Under the pieces are notes generated by a model. That model ran no database searches, was not told the DNA's origin, and saw only the letters and a program-made list of their open reading frames with translations. DNA of 64,000 nt from NCBI GenBank assembly GCA_019096065.1, contig JAGUCH010000005.1, positions 3,410,001 to 3,474,000 of the forward strand, given 5' to 3'. This DNA comes from Paracyclopina nana. Its lineage: Eukaryota; Arthropoda; Copepoda; Cyclopoida; Cyclopettidae. This document shows positions 35,301 through 50,300 of this stretch, in pieces (the stretch's first letter is position 1; each line of letters begins with the position of its first letter). Made by a program: the position numbers and the translations under genes.

Positions 35301-38300
35301 TCCTGCTGCACGGATGCACTCAGGGGCGAAACCGCTGAAAAAACCATATTTTTCTCAAAAATACTTTCATGCTTGGTTGCCTTGATGAAACGAGAGGCAT
35401 AATTAAAAGTTCTTCTTTTGACAGGCAAACTTTAATTTACCCTCCTCCTTGCCTCACTTTTTAGATCGCGAGAATGTCCAATTTTCTGAAGAAGATTGAA
35501 AAGAGGCTTTGGAAATATGCTCTTGATAATAAGCATGCTGTGAACGATGAAAAACGACGATCGTTGCATAATAGTGTATGAAAAGGCCCATTTTTATGAC
35601 ACTAATTGCTTGGAAAGTCTCAAGAGCCCACTAACTAGCTTTAATTAGCCTATGTAAAAAATGGACTAAATGGCTCCAAATTAGGCCTCATATGGACTTG
35701 TAACAGCTCTCATAAAAAATGTTGCTAAGGCAACTTGAAAGAAATATGATCTTTTATAAGCCACAAAATATGAAACTACTGCCTTCAAGCTAGTGCAGTA
35801 GGAGAAGTTCGTTGTTAATTCAAAATTCGGCTAATTTCAGGCGTACAAATCCCACAGTTCTTCACCATAAAGGTAAAATTTGTTCCAGCCTCAAAATAGG
35901 TGATTAAGAAGAGCCCTCTTTGTGCTGTAGTCAGTTGTAACTTTTTAGCTCATCATTTTGTTCTTCCACTCACTGTGGGAAAAGTAACGCGGCAACATTG
36001 CAACGTCCTATATTTATAAGTCATCAAGTCATGGCTTTGATTTATTGCCCATCATTTTTTCATCTTTTTTCTAGTGTGCTCCTTCTTCTTCTGCTATTTT
36101 TACGCCTTATGGATCTGAGCTACTGCTATATATGGGAAACGAGAATAATTGCTAATGCGGTTTTCTCAAAGAAAGTATAGACAAGAGAACACTGGGGGTG
36201 AAATAATGTGAAAAAAAGAACCGCACGTCCAGATTTTCTTCACATGAAGCTTGAGATTTTCGTGATAGGACCAAATTAAGGTATATATGCTGTAGTTGAA
36301 CTTTGGAGCCTAATTTCCCCATTGTGAATAAAGGAGCAACCAAAGTTTGGTGATGCAATTTAACGCTCCGACAACTTCCATTACTTCATCTTTATACAAA
36401 AGAATGCTCCATAATAAATGAACTTTTGAAGCGAATGCGACACACACTCAGCGAAGCAGTTCATGCATAATTTGACTGATTTTTATCCACCATACCTGAA
36501 TGGTTTTTCAAAATTCCAGGCCATTAACAAAATTAGAAACACTTGATTTGATCTGGTTAAAACTAAAATTGCTCGCTTTTCCAATTATTTCCACACTTAT
36601 GAAATAATGGACACTACCAATATTGAAATTTGGCACTTTCAATAGAATGTCAAAAATACTGTTTCCTCATCACTCACCTCCATCAAAATTCAATTTTAGG
36701 CTGGCAGGTTTGCTTAATTGGCTCTCACTTCCTTCAGGTGTTGTCACATTGCACCTGTATTCACCCCTGTCGGCCACCTTGACATCCCCTATTTCGAGCA
36801 GTCCGTTGAAAATGTTCATTCTGTGGTCCGTAAGGAGAGGCTGGTCATCCTTGAGCCATTTTATTTGGAAGAAATTCCTTTCTATCCGAGGCTGGTCGAC
36901 TCTGCACTGAAACACTGCCGTTTGTCCAGGGATAACGTCGACTTCAGGGGGCTCCGTGTCCAAAAGTGGAATGTCTGCAATGTAATGTAATGACAGTGTC
37001 ATTTTTCTCTCAGTGATGACAACCTTCCCGCGGCACAACTCAAATAAAAAGACATCTACGGAGGAAGGGGTGGTGGTGACTTGCGACAGTTCAATTTTGG
37101 GAAAAATCACATCTTCGTGTTTTGTGTATTTCTATTGTCATCACTCTTCAGCTTTCATCCCCTTCCACAGCAGTAGAAAGAGCAAAAGCTCTCCTCCCCA
37201 ATTTAGTAAAAGCTCACAGGCAAGTAGCATGGGATTTATGTCCAATTATGAAGTTTCCGGGTGCTTGGATTTCCTATTTATCTGCAATTGCCTTTAGTTG
37301 CCACGCTATGCCATGCCATAAACTTGCTTCCATAGCTACTAAGACGAAAGCCAAAGGAGATAAGCGAAATTAACTACAGCAAAGCAATTGCTTTTTCTTC
37401 TTCTTCTCCAAGAAGAGAGCGCTACAGAGATATAGAGGCAGGGTGGAAAAGGAAAGCCTCCTATTGTCTCTAGAAATGTGGCTAATACGACTTCCTTTCA
37501 AGCCGAATAGGAGCATCCCCCATCAAAAAGTACTTGAACAAAATGAGGGGAGTAAATTCAAGGCACAACATGACAGAAACTATATCCAGGCAACAACGCT
37601 CTTGTCATATTAGACTACTTGTATAGTATGCTGCATCTCAAATCTGCATATAAAGGAGTGTTGTTGAAGGCAAAACTACCATGTACCCATTTGAATAATT
37701 CAAGTAGCAAAGACAAGTTAATAAAATAGCTTTAACAGGATGCATCTCCCTATTTTGAGCGTCATTTGACACCTTGTTTATTTGTAGCGGAAATGGAAAT
37801 GACCGCCACGTGGTCGGTCAGTCAGGAAGGACAACAACAAAACAATCCCTTAACAAAGTCCGGCGGAGAAGCCAGTTAAGGCGGATAACTACTTAACAAG
37901 ATATCAGGACAGCCCCTTCTTTGCTGCAGACAACGACTACTGACCCTTTTGGGAACCTTTTGTTTTCTGCAGTGAGCATTGTACTGTGGGGATGAGCAAG
38001 AAAAGGGGGAAAGAAATGCAGCTAAGTAAGCTTGGCCTGTCTGCGATTTCTGCTGGCATCCACTTTGTGAGATTGAGGGTGTGAGAAGTGGCACGGATAT
38101 GGAAGTAAGTCATGTGTTCAGTGCACAGTGGGATAATTATGGGCAAAATTTTCCTTTCCATGACGAGCTTCCTAGAAGGGTGAATTTAATTCTGATTGGG
38201 GGATGCAATAAAATGGAGCAGTATAGTTAGCCCAGTAATTTGTACCCTAGGTGAAAACCTCCCCTAGCTCATCTTCGTGATGATGGCTTTCTAGAATTGT

Positions 38301-41300
38301 GAAATGACTACTTCTATGGCCTGGTTATGACTGCTATTCTCAGGAAAGGGCGAAAACTTTACAATGAAAGGGGGAAATTTTTCTATTCGTGCGCTCTATT
38401 GACAGAGCATCACCGAAGTTCATTCATCTTTTGAGGTACGTGAATAAAGCATCTATTCTTAAAGCAATGAGAAATTGGGATTTCTTCAGCTGCACCTCAG
38501 ATGAAAGCAATTTGACATAAATAGTGTAAAGGTGAAGCTGCCCCCTGGCACAAGAGCTATAAGTATTTTCCAAAGAACAACAACTGGATTTTCTGATTTT
38601 CTGCAAGTAAGCTAAGAATGACATGAGGAAAAAAATCAGCCCCATTTCCAGCTGCAAAAAAGGGAGAATAAGTCAAGAGGAGAGTGAGAAAACAATTTTG
38701 AAGAAGTAATGGCCACCTGGGAAACCGATAACACGGAGCTTCTTTTAAGGGGAAAGTTCCAGACAAAAACATCCCTCCTCACTTCACCCTCCCTTTTTAG
38801 ATTATCAAGATGATATGGACTTGAGGTGATGCTACTGCTCACAATAGAAAGCACAGGTCTTTCCCAGCAGCAGCAGCAGCAGCAGTATATAAATGCATTG
38901 AAAATGCAAATTCATCCTCGTTTCCAGCAAGATGATGGCCCTGCTATAAGAGGAGGAAGTTTGCTTCTTTTTATTCGCTCGCTGCTTTCAATTGTTTCCC
39001 AAATCCTTGCACAGTAGATTCTTACAAGTGTCCACAGCGGGGGCGAACTTGGTATTCAAGCCTTTGGCAAATGAAAAAAAGGAGTTTCTCCCACTATTTG
39101 GGAAATGGAGTTGAAAGTTCCAATGTCATATGGTTAGAGGCTATCCAATTTCAACTTTGTTCAGCCACGTGATGCTCGTTACAACCTGAACTACTGCCTT
39201 TCTCAGGAAGATACATTAATAGCTCTTGGTTATGCAACCGCACAACTTCCTTAACCTTATCTAAGTTACTAACAAAAAAAGAAAGAAAGGCCAGTGTTTT
39301 GGACGCGTTCATGGTCCCTCAGTGCATTGGAATTATGCAAATTTGCCAACATATTCAATGGCCATGAGATAATAATGCCCCTGGCAAGATAATAAACCCC
39401 ATTGTTGCATATTCTCCTATGAAGAAGCTTCGTCTTGTGTTCTTTGCTGCGTCTGACATGATGAAATGTTGTGTGCGACGGGGAGAAAGTTCTCCAAATC
39501 ATAAGTAAGTTGTCGATTTGGCTAACAACAGCCCCCAATATTTTAGGGGGTGTTTTACGCCCTTCACTTTGCGAAAAATAGTCCAAAAACCCATATAAGT
39601 CTACACTTTTTTGAGAGTAAGCAAGATGGACTTTTGTAGCCGGGTCTCAGTGTGCAAAGGTGGGTGGGTTGCATTCTATTGACAAATGTCACCCCTTATG
39701 TAGTTAGAGCTTGTAAGCACATAAAAGTGCTTGCTTTCTTACAGGAGCAGTAATTACTCTTGAGGAGTGCGAAGTCTGCTTTGACAGCAATTTGTAAGCT
39801 CCCCCCTAGGGGGCCATCAAATTCCGATAAGGCCACAACAACAAAGACCACATGACGATTGATGAGGTCATTTTGGCAAAGTCACCACCACGTGCATTGA
39901 TATATGCATTATTCTGCTTGCTATGCAGATTGAAAGTTGGCAAAGTAGATTTATATTCCGTATATAGACCGTCCCAAGGGCGATCTGAAAGCACATCCAA
40001 GCTGCTGGGAAAAAATACTAGTAGGGGAGGACAGGCAAGAAGAAACACTTTGTTAGGCATATAGTAGAGGGTGGGCAGCAGCAATCCGGACACTGAGGGG
40101 GAAAACGGCTATTAAAAGGTGCCATAGATATTGACTCGTCTTGCCTGAAAAAAGCCCAATATTCCAATAAGTGCACTAGCTCGCATTCGATTACTACAAA
40201 GAGTAGCACCATACAACTCGTCAAGCATGGCAGAATTCGTGACTTTATGGCTGCTAATGGCAGGTGCTACTTGTCAGATTCGTTCGTTACTCCGAAGCCA
40301 AATTTTGCAAATAGTCCCATACAGTGGTTCAATAAATGTGGGCAGTTTATGGCCAACTACTGACATAATAAAAAGAAGACGAAGGCTGCTGTTGCTGTTA
40401 CATCAAATAAGGTCATTGCCATAGTAGTTGTTGGTCCCAAGGGAAGCATCTGGCAATGGCTTGTATGAAAAATCTGAAAAGCTAGAGATAAATCTGCTCT
40501 TCCGCGAGGCAAACCACTCAAGATTTTACTTCCTACTCCCCCTGCACAGTCCTTTTAGATGACCATGAGAATAATGGAGACCCATGCTATCTAAGGGTAT
40601 TTTACAAGAGAGTCGACCTCATTGTTTTCCCCTTGTCACTGTTCATTTGCAGCTGCTTTGGGACTTGGGGTGGCTTTTGGTTCATGACAGGTACTAGACC
40701 AATTACAAATGGTTTTTCATACAAACAATCAAGTATATACCACTGCTGAGCATTCTAGGTTCATTGCCCTGAATATCAAGTGCCATATATGACATCTTTT
40801 ATGCCTGCCCAGCTTGCTGAGGAGAATCTTTTTCCCTCCTCCGTGGCGAAAACGAGGCCGGACTGAGTCCCATAATTCACACGCTTATCCTCATATGCAG
40901 TATTATGACCACAGCTTAAAAAAGTACTAGGGCGACAAAAGCTCAAGACTCCCCCCGAGGTACGAGGGATTTTAATTTCTGAGCTGTAAAAGAGCTGGAG
41001 GAAATTCTTGTCCTACTTTCGTAGGTCATTATCATGCAGAGTGCCCGAATAATGTCTAGTACTGCTACGATGCTGCTCTTTTTTGCTATTTAGGCCAAGC
41101 CAGCGCTTTTTATAGTACAGTGTCAAAATAGCCATGGAAAAAGATGACCAACGCCAAAGTGGCATATCGTCCACATTGGGGAAATTCTACCTAAAAAATC
41201 CAGATTGATTGAAAATTCGCGACTCGGCCCACAGATCATTTCCAACCTTAAAATCCATGTTGTTATTTATGAGGCTCTTTGACATGCAAAAGCTTTCGAG

Positions 41301-44300
41301 CCATCATGCGCAAATATTAAGCATAAAAGAAGCCGACAAGTTAGTGCACGGCAATAAAGATCCTAGCCTGCTGAATTTTTTACTTTCGAGTCCGATGGGA
41401 AATATCCAAGTCATGACCCGGTTGACCAGTGGAGCAAAAGAGAGCCCCACTACGACGCAGCAGTGATTAAGTAATTGGCTCCTACGTGCCCTGAATCATG
41501 ATGATAATGACGTATTTTATACCATTGTGTACACTCAGCTTTAAGTGCTGGTTTTTGGTTCCCGCGAAAGCCAATATCCTTGAAGAAGCTCTCGAGTAGG
41601 AGGAAAAGTTGCCCAATGCATGCTTCAGTGGAGTAATAATCAATATCTCTCATGGTCATGTGGTTTGACGCCAAAAAATGGTGGTCTCTTTGCTAATCGA
41701 CATGAGTCATAGCATACCAATTGTATTATTTTTTAAGGGCCTTTTTTGCTTACTAAGCACTCAAGGGTCTTCGATAGGAAAATTGTGGGTGTGAAGCCTT
41801 CCATCATGCTCACTAACGAGGCTGTGACCTCAAAAAGACCTCAATTGTACTGACGTGATCGATGAGGCCATTGAACAATTTGGATCTTTGGACACGACAA
41901 GACTAGTCTGGAACTGCAAACGAAGTCTCGCCCTATAATTAATATGGACAAAACAAACTACGAGCGCACTTTTTGTGTGCTTTTCCTTCCGTGTCAAACT
42001 CCAATTAGAGCCTAGTTTTCAAAGGTATGCAAAAAAAACACCAACGTACCAAATTGAGGTTCTATTGTTCTCCGCAAGGGCGTGTGACAAAATTACAGTC
42101 CGGCCAAGGAAAAAAAGGCCTCAGAAAATTTTCAGCTCAGGGAATTAATGCATTATTGAGCGCAGAGCCATTTTTTGCCCATAGAAACTTTTCGTAATTT
42201 TGTGAGGCTTCTATCAGCACGGCAGAAGAGAAAATGAAGCTCATTGTACATGGTGCCAAAATGTAGAGACTGTCTTCCCACAGTGGCCTTAAGTACATGT
42301 GGATTTATGGGGCTGAGGATAGCAGTGGATTTGCAAAAATAAGAAGATCTACAGCGAGTACGTGATATACTGAAAAAAGGAAAGAAAGAAAAAGTGAGAT
42401 GTGTTTACCTGCAACAAGAAACTTGGCCGTTTTTGATACCATGGTTCCGAGGCCGGACACCGAGGCCACACACTGGTACATGCCCTCGTCGAGTTGATTT
42501 GACCTCGAGATGAGCATGGAGCCATTTGAAAGCAGGCGTCTGTAAAAAATAGACCAAAAGGGAATTAGTGTTTGGAGGCAGCGTGCCAAAACTTGCCAAA
42601 GCAATCTACTTGATCGAGAAAAAAGTAAATCAGAGTGTGTGCAATATTTATATGACTTTTGGCACCCAAATACGAACGGAAAGAACCCATGAATCAGTAA
42701 ATTACCTGTCTTCCTATGCGATGGGGGCGTTTTGTTTATGTTTTGAGACGGGAAACAAAGACTGAGAACGTTCAGACGTAAATCATGCAAAAGCTCCGAA
42801 AAAACGCCAAATATGCCAATTTTCAACGGCGGACACCTCTACCGATAAATTGTTTCACTGCACAGGACAGAGGAATAGTTCTGAACAAAACCTGGTCCCA
42901 GGCACCAACAGGAAACTGGCATAATCATAAAAAACGTAGCCACTCTCACAGGAAAGAAGTGTGTCACACATTCCCTAGAGGAATTTTCGTGAGTTTGCTT
43001 TCACAACAAGGATTGAATTAGGCTTCACAACAGAGTGAAAGTAGCAGCTAGTGTGTGGTGAGAAAGCTTAAAAGCAAATTCAGAACCATGACGTCTTGAT
43101 TCATGGCCTTTCTTCTCAAATAAAAAGTAGAGAAGAGCTGTAGTACCTTTTAGAGTCATCGGTTACCCATTCTTGTCGTCTTTGGTTTGAAAGGCTTGCA
43201 ATTCGAAGAGAAAAAAAGAGCTTTGGAATCGTGACGATGATAGAGAGGATTTACGTGACTTCTTAAGACGTCACAAAAGCATCACAGAAAGCTAAATAAA
43301 GTCTGCTTTCATTCATTTTCGCAGTTTGGGGTTAATGCACGCGCGCGAGCTATGGCTGCGAGTTGATGACGATTAACGACTGATTGTGTGTGCTTACCTT
43401 TTGTCGTTAAAATCCGGAAATTGCAGGAATTGCCCGTCTCGTTTCCACCGTATAGTTGGATGCCCAAAATCTCCGGCCTCGGCCTCACAATGGAGGATGG
43501 CTGGTTGGTTCCTAACAACAAGCACATCCGAGGGCTCAGCCAGAAAGCGGAATTCAGTAAAGCCGCTCCAACCTGCAAGAAATAATGAGAAAAGAAAGTA
43601 AATACCACGCAGTAATAAATTGAATCAACCAAGGTTTTCATCAAAAAACATTTCTTCGCCTGCTTTTGGGGGGAAGCTACAAAAAGGTAGGAGATCCCCT
43701 CCTTTTACTTCTTCTTCTTCTTCTGAGGAGAAACTTTTTCCCTTTTATTTTATAAGGGTTGTTTCACGAAAAGTTTGGCTGCCATCATTTTTCAAATGCT
43801 CTCGCAGTAGTTGTGGCAAACTTTAGCATGTCTGAGAATTTCATTCAGGCCATGTTACAACTTTATCACAGCATTCTTTGGCAGTTTACGAGCCATTTTA
43901 CTAATTTCTGAAAGTTTGCAGAAATAGTGGGAGTCTGTATAGTTTCAAGGCAGCTCTGGATATGGTTGAATGGCATCATTATACAATGCCTGCTTGCTTG
44001 TGAGCAGATATGGGATACTATTCAAATAAGCCTAGTAGTATGCAGCCTTGTCATCACTCAGGAAGAACAAAAAATATGAGAGAGATTTTTCCACATCACT
44101 GCTTATTTGGGGCTTTCCAAATATATATCGGATGACAATTCACGAATCGCAGGATGAATCCACATGATCGAACAGCCAAACATTTGGGCTCCTAGTAATG
44201 AAAATCGATCAATCATCCTACGCGGTTGGCTTCCCAACACTTTACAGGCAACTGTACCTACTCATTTGATGAAACACAAGAGCTACTTTTTCTCATCTAA

Positions 44301-47300
44301 AGATGTGAAATAGAATAAAAAGGATCGTGTGTTTGATCGAGCAAATGCATCATCCATGAAAATCTCTCCAGAAATACTCAAGCGGTTAGATTAGTTCCAT
44401 TTCCCACGAACAACGACAACTCGAGTGGCGTCCTTAGCTATGCATTCTATTTTTGCTATTATACGGCTAATACTCACTCCATGTGGAGGATAGTATCCAC
44501 CAAGAGCACTGTAGCCCCTAGTAAAAAAATCATTTATACATGCATAAAACTGTCGGGGTATTTTGTTACAATTGCTGTCGTCACGTCTGGACATTTTGGG
44601 TCTAGCCCCTAATTGGATTTTTATGACGCTCTTTTTTAAGGCCAATTGCTCCAGTGTGAGTTGTATGGAAACAACCCCCCAACAGACTAGACTGAACAAT
44701 ATTTTTAGGTGTTGGAAGGGACACGTGTCCTTCCAGCATTACTAGACATCAAGCTCAGAGATCAAAGCTAGCTGGGGTGATAAATGGACGCTTTCATGCT
44801 GCTCGTCCTTTTATTATATACTATATAGTGCTATACAGTATGATTCCCTCAGCAGCAGCAGTGGGCCAATATCTGCATAATAATATATAGAATTTTTTCC
44901 AAGAGTCGACAAATGAGCAGAGCTGAGTGATTTATGGAGCATGCGTTGCAAGAGAAAATCAATGCACTATTTCGGCTACAAAATTGGCTGGATGCTGAGT
45001 TTTAAAAAAATCGATTAATTTCACATACAGGAAACTGCAGCTTTTGAGAGAGAGAGACGCTGCTAAACGCAGATCGGCATACTACACATAGTGAATAGAG
45101 GCAAGGCAATAAAAACCACATCAGGGCCATTGACCCTTCGTGTTTTGACTTTTATAGGGCACCAGCAAAAGTCGATCATCATCATTCCTGTCCTAAAGGA
45201 CTTGCAGCCAACAAAACTTGCCACAGTGTGCAACGACAGCGTACAAAAAGTTGGACAATGTAGGAGTGCGTTTGACAGCTCAATGTCATAATTCCGTTTG
45301 ACCCTTTGAGCCACTTCGTATGCTGCTGTGCTGTGGGAAACGAAAGTAATCGATTTCCGACACGTTTTGAGCAAGCTTGCCACGCCGTGCTGCAATAAGG
45401 GTCTAGACGTTCACAAACAAAGTATGGAAACCCTGGGGACTGAAGGTACAGGGGAAAAAGGCGGCTTTCATCGCCAAAGGGCTATTTGATGATCTTGGAA
45501 GTCGGAACAAAGGCATTTTCGAGCACAGGAACTTGTTGCCACTCCATTGGATGTGCAAAGAGCCAAAGTTATCAAGAGCTCGAGCCTGGCCTCTGATTTC
45601 TTCTACTATTTTGGACCACATGCTAAAAGTGTCACCGAGCAGTCAGATTTCTCACGTATCGTTAAGTTTGGAGTCAAAACAAGGGGTTAGCTGCAGCACA
45701 GTTGGTAATACGAGAGGAAAAGATAGATTAGGTAACCATATGCAGCAGCTGGAGAAACAAATTTTCCCGAGAGAAAAAACACGGCTACTTACGATTTTCG
45801 AATGTTGTCGAAGACGAGCTCCGCAATGCATTTCTGGGTAAACATTTCCCTTTATATTACCCCCTCGGCCATTCACTATGCAAACTAGCGGTGACAAAAT
45901 GGCCTTTAAAGTCAGCACAGCGATTTACTGCGGCTATGCTGCTTCTTTCATTATAGGCCCTTTCAGAGTACTCGCAGACCACTTTACACTCTAATGGCTG
46001 TTTGCTCAGAGCTCGTCAAAGCCAAAGCAAGAAAGATAAGTGCTAACAAACTTGTAATGCATATAATAAGAGCAAAGTAATCTTTGTAATTTCCCTTTTA
46101 GGACCCTTGCGCGAGGAGTGATGCAAAGATGTCATTTATTGAGGCTCGCTGCTGTGATGATGATTAGCTTGGATTTGCAACAACTTCCTCCCTACCAAAT
46201 GCAATTATTCACGCTCATTGAGTGCAATTTCTTCTACGTCTGGTCGGGCACTTTCCTTTAGGAGGCGCTGCATTGGCAATCAGTAGGTCATGGCTATCCA
46301 TCCAATAGAGACAAATCGAAGCTCATAAAACAGAAAGTGATCGAGATAAGACGAAACAAGGCCAAAGTCAGCTCTTCTTCCCCTAGCTGCATGGCTCTGT
46401 ACTAATGGTGATTTATGGCCTTGCCTAGGAACGAACGTGCGTCTTTTTAGCAACAACTCAAAATTTGTCCCCTTCAAACAACGTCATTGATTAGCATCAG
46501 CAAACGGCCATAAATTCTCTCTAAATACTTCATAGATTGTGTGCTATTTTTTCTCCAGGACAAATGCAGTGTATAGAAGGATGCATTATAAACTATTTGC
46601 TGCTCAAAAATTATGCAAAATTGCAAAATGGGGAGTGACACCCCGAAAAAAAGTTGCATATTCTAAAGTTACTAAAAATATGTACATTATGCATCACAGA
46701 CCGTAAAGCAGGTATTCTACGTGTTGTGTGCGTTAGTGTAGCATGGAGATAATCTCTGATATGTTACTTCGCGAGCAAGGCCGTCCTTCTTTTTTTGCAG
46801 ATTATGTAGAATTTTGCTCGGTTAGCAAAACGAAGATTATGCTTTTAATCCTGAAATCTACACAGCAATATGTCGGCTAGTAAAGCAGAGTTTGCAAATT
46901 ATGTCATCAGTGTGAGTTATTATGCGTTAAAAAAGTAATTAGCATAAATCACTGGTTGGCGTGGGTATATATGCTACGCGGATTTGGCAAGCAGCTCCTC
47001 TATTGTTCTTACTTTGGTCGATTTCTGTTTTTACCCGTGAACAGACCCTATAATTTTGTCATTTATCATATAAGCCATATCAAAATGATTTTTTGCTATA
47101 TGTGGCTAACAGTCGAAAAAGGTTGTTTGTGGCCAAAAGTTGTAATGAATTCGGTGGTAGAGTAACTTTTCTGATTTCTAATTACAGCCAACCGCAAAAC
47201 ATGCCTTTTGCACCGAAAATAGTCATGCATCGACAGCGCAAAGTTTTTGCGTGGAAAAAAAATCATCTTCGTCAACGCAAATTAGATTGGCTTCAAACAC

Positions 47301-50300
47301 ACATTATTGAAGCGTACATGATATACACACAACTTTGTCAAATGCCTGACAGTCTGCAAAGTCCAGCTTTTGCACTTTTTACACCGCACACACAGATCAA
47401 AGTGCAATGTGAACGTGTATTTTAAGCGTGCATGATTTGCAAAGACTGCTTTTTATCGCTCTCTTCCAAAAAAACAGGTGCCTTGAACTCTAAATAAAAC
47501 TCGAATAAACACCGAGAAAAGCATGCTAGCTGCTGACTTTTTCAATTTATAAATTCTCATCATGATTGAGGTACAGGCTTCTTCATTCAAAGGATTGCAT
47601 GTTTCTCGGGACTTTTGACTTGTCAATATGGCGGCTTCTTCAAGTCAATAATTTAGACTTTGGCACCTGACACTGTAAAAAGGAAGTTGATCATCATCAC
47701 CATTACAGAACAACATTTTTACCAGCTTCAACTTCCAAATAACTAACCACAAAAAAGATGATGATGGCGCTTACAGCTTTTCTCCTGTGGGCAATTTTTC
47801 ATTCAATTTACCACAAGGGAATCATTTCATGAACAAGATATTGCATGTGCACCTATTAAAAGCAGAATATCTTCAATCCAAAAGGCAGGCACAAAAATAG
47901 CAGCTAATGCTAGCGCAAATCCTTTATGGCGGAACAAATTCATTTTTATAGCTCGTTTTTCCAACTAGCCCATGCTAAACGAATCCATCTCGCACCTGCC
48001 AATTGAGTGCATGAAGTAACGCATAATTTTTCTTTGTTCCACGTTGGGCGGCGAGCAAGCCTGCAAGAAGCAGCGCAGTCTTTTTTGTACAAAATGATCC
48101 ATTGTGTGATGAATAAGCTATTTTTGCGTCAGCAGCATTATAAAGTGTGCGGTTTCACAAAATAGAAAAAGCTACTCTAGCGAAGAAAATCGATGATGAT
48201 ACGCGGAGGACAAGTGTTGTTGCAGCTTCTATATATGGCAGTCCTTCTGGAAAAACAATCATATTCTGTAGTATACGTCTAACGTTTCCTTGATTTCCGA
48301 GATCGACATCTGCCGCCGCCGCCGAGCATGTATTGAAGCGGATCTAATAATTACTGACAGCAGCCTGAAAAAGTGTAGCACATTCGGTTATCTGTCATAT
48401 ATATTGGTGGCCACTTCGGGCCACTCCATACTAATCCTATACATTAAGGGTGTGTCCAAAATCACTCCTTTGGGGGTAGCCAAAATTACTGATCGCATTA
48501 GCAAACTTTTGTGCAAGTTGTCCATCTTGGTAAATAATATACAAGCTGCTGGCTCAACCCCAACATTTTCAAGGTAAATTGGCAGTTTTGCATTTATCTT
48601 TCCTCGATCAATTCCACTTAGTTTGAAGAAATGAACCAAGGCTAGTTTATCTTGATACAAGTGTCAGCCAGCAAGAGTGGTTTTGTCGTCGTGATGGGTT
48701 GGAGTCGAGCCCAATGTATAATATACACAGCTGGGTGCATATTCAATACAGCTCATTTGTGGCGACTGCACCTTATTAGAATTAGCCCAAGAAAACTTGT
48801 TTGCACTCTCGGGGTGTTGCCAGTGATCCAATTAGATCTACACAAGCACCGATCTAGTATCCTCCTCCCCCTTTGCTTACTTTTTGTTTTGTCATACCAT
48901 ATGGTATATTCAGCTAGCAGCCATTATTTCCAATAGCAAATGTAATTTTCTTGCGTAAACACCGCTCGATCTAACTGCATCAAGTGCTCGAGATCAAACG
49001 ACCAAAAGAGTGGAAGTGAGCGCGAGGGTGACTCATTTTTTTCAAATGCTCGAGAAAATAATGTCAGAGTGGATCTTGTCATCACATGGAGCATATCTCA
49101 TCAGCAGTTTTATCATGATGATGGATCATGTGTGTGTTTCAAATGCTACATAATTTTTTGAGGAGAGACATATGCTAACCCTAAATTTTACTATACACAT
49201 GATGATGGCCACAATAGAGCATGAGTATATGTATAAATTAATCATTAAGACGCGCGTCTGTCTGCTCGAATTCGAAGCTTGAAATTCAGCACCAAAGTTT
49301 GGTTGAGGGCGTGGCGCAACACATGTTTTTCACACTCGAACTGCTTTCAAGAATTCCCCCAGATGAGGCTGGCAGCCTCTAGGGATCTCCAGGATGACGT
49401 CATTCTCAGACCAAGTAATCACAACGTCATCATCCGTCTTGCTACCAATCATTTCACTGGGTAGCCTATCCCTCGGTGCAGTCGTGTGAAGATGTCCCGG
49501 TGTTGCAGTTTGGAAAGCAATTATTCACTTTGCCACAGCATGAAAATGATGGCTAATGTAGGATGCTATGGAAGTTCACAGCAATGGTATAAATTATGAG
49601 AGCACGTGGACGCTAAAGCTGATGGCGGAGAAAGACGACGAAACGGATCGATAGGCTCTCGGATCGATTTTCCTTGCCATGTTGCATGCTAGACATCCAT
49701 TTTTCTCGATCCATTTTATGTGAAGGAGGAGGGGACATTAGACAGCGATAACGCTCGGAGATCCTTTGATTACCAGGAGTGGTTTCTCTTTTTTAACCAA
49801 AAAAGGGATTAGCTTGCGCGAGAAAGCAGAATGTATACTGACAGCTTCATTGACCTTAAAAACGAGCTGAGGGGGGAAAATGCGCAGGAAAAAATCAATC
49901 CCATCTAGCATAGTAGCTGTGTATAAAAGGAAATGGAGCTATTACGGCGCACAAAATGAAAAGTAACCAATTTGAGTGGAATGTTGATGACTGGTGACAC
50001 GAATGCAATTCGATACAGTCCCTTTGTGGATAAAAAATCCCTTGCTTTTACATAGTGAACGGAAGAGCTCCATCAAATTCTTTTTACACAGCTTTGACAT
50101 GAGCATGTAGCAATATGTCAACGAAAGTGAAAGCCACCAATGGAGTTTTTTGTGCACCACCACTAAAAATGCAAAAGGGGGAGGGATTTTCCGGATTGAT
50201 AGCTTGTCATCGCAGCATACCCCTATACTGGTTCACTGTATGGGAGATATCGGGCCACGATGTAATCATGACCAAGAAAAGGATCATTCCTCCGCAAATG

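Noticed and set aside
38826-39017. Frame with a glutamine run (CAG repeat) suggesting a polyQ protein
   Set aside because: It is a short microsatellite in a frazzled intron, and the rest of the frame is only 63 codons with no splice support.
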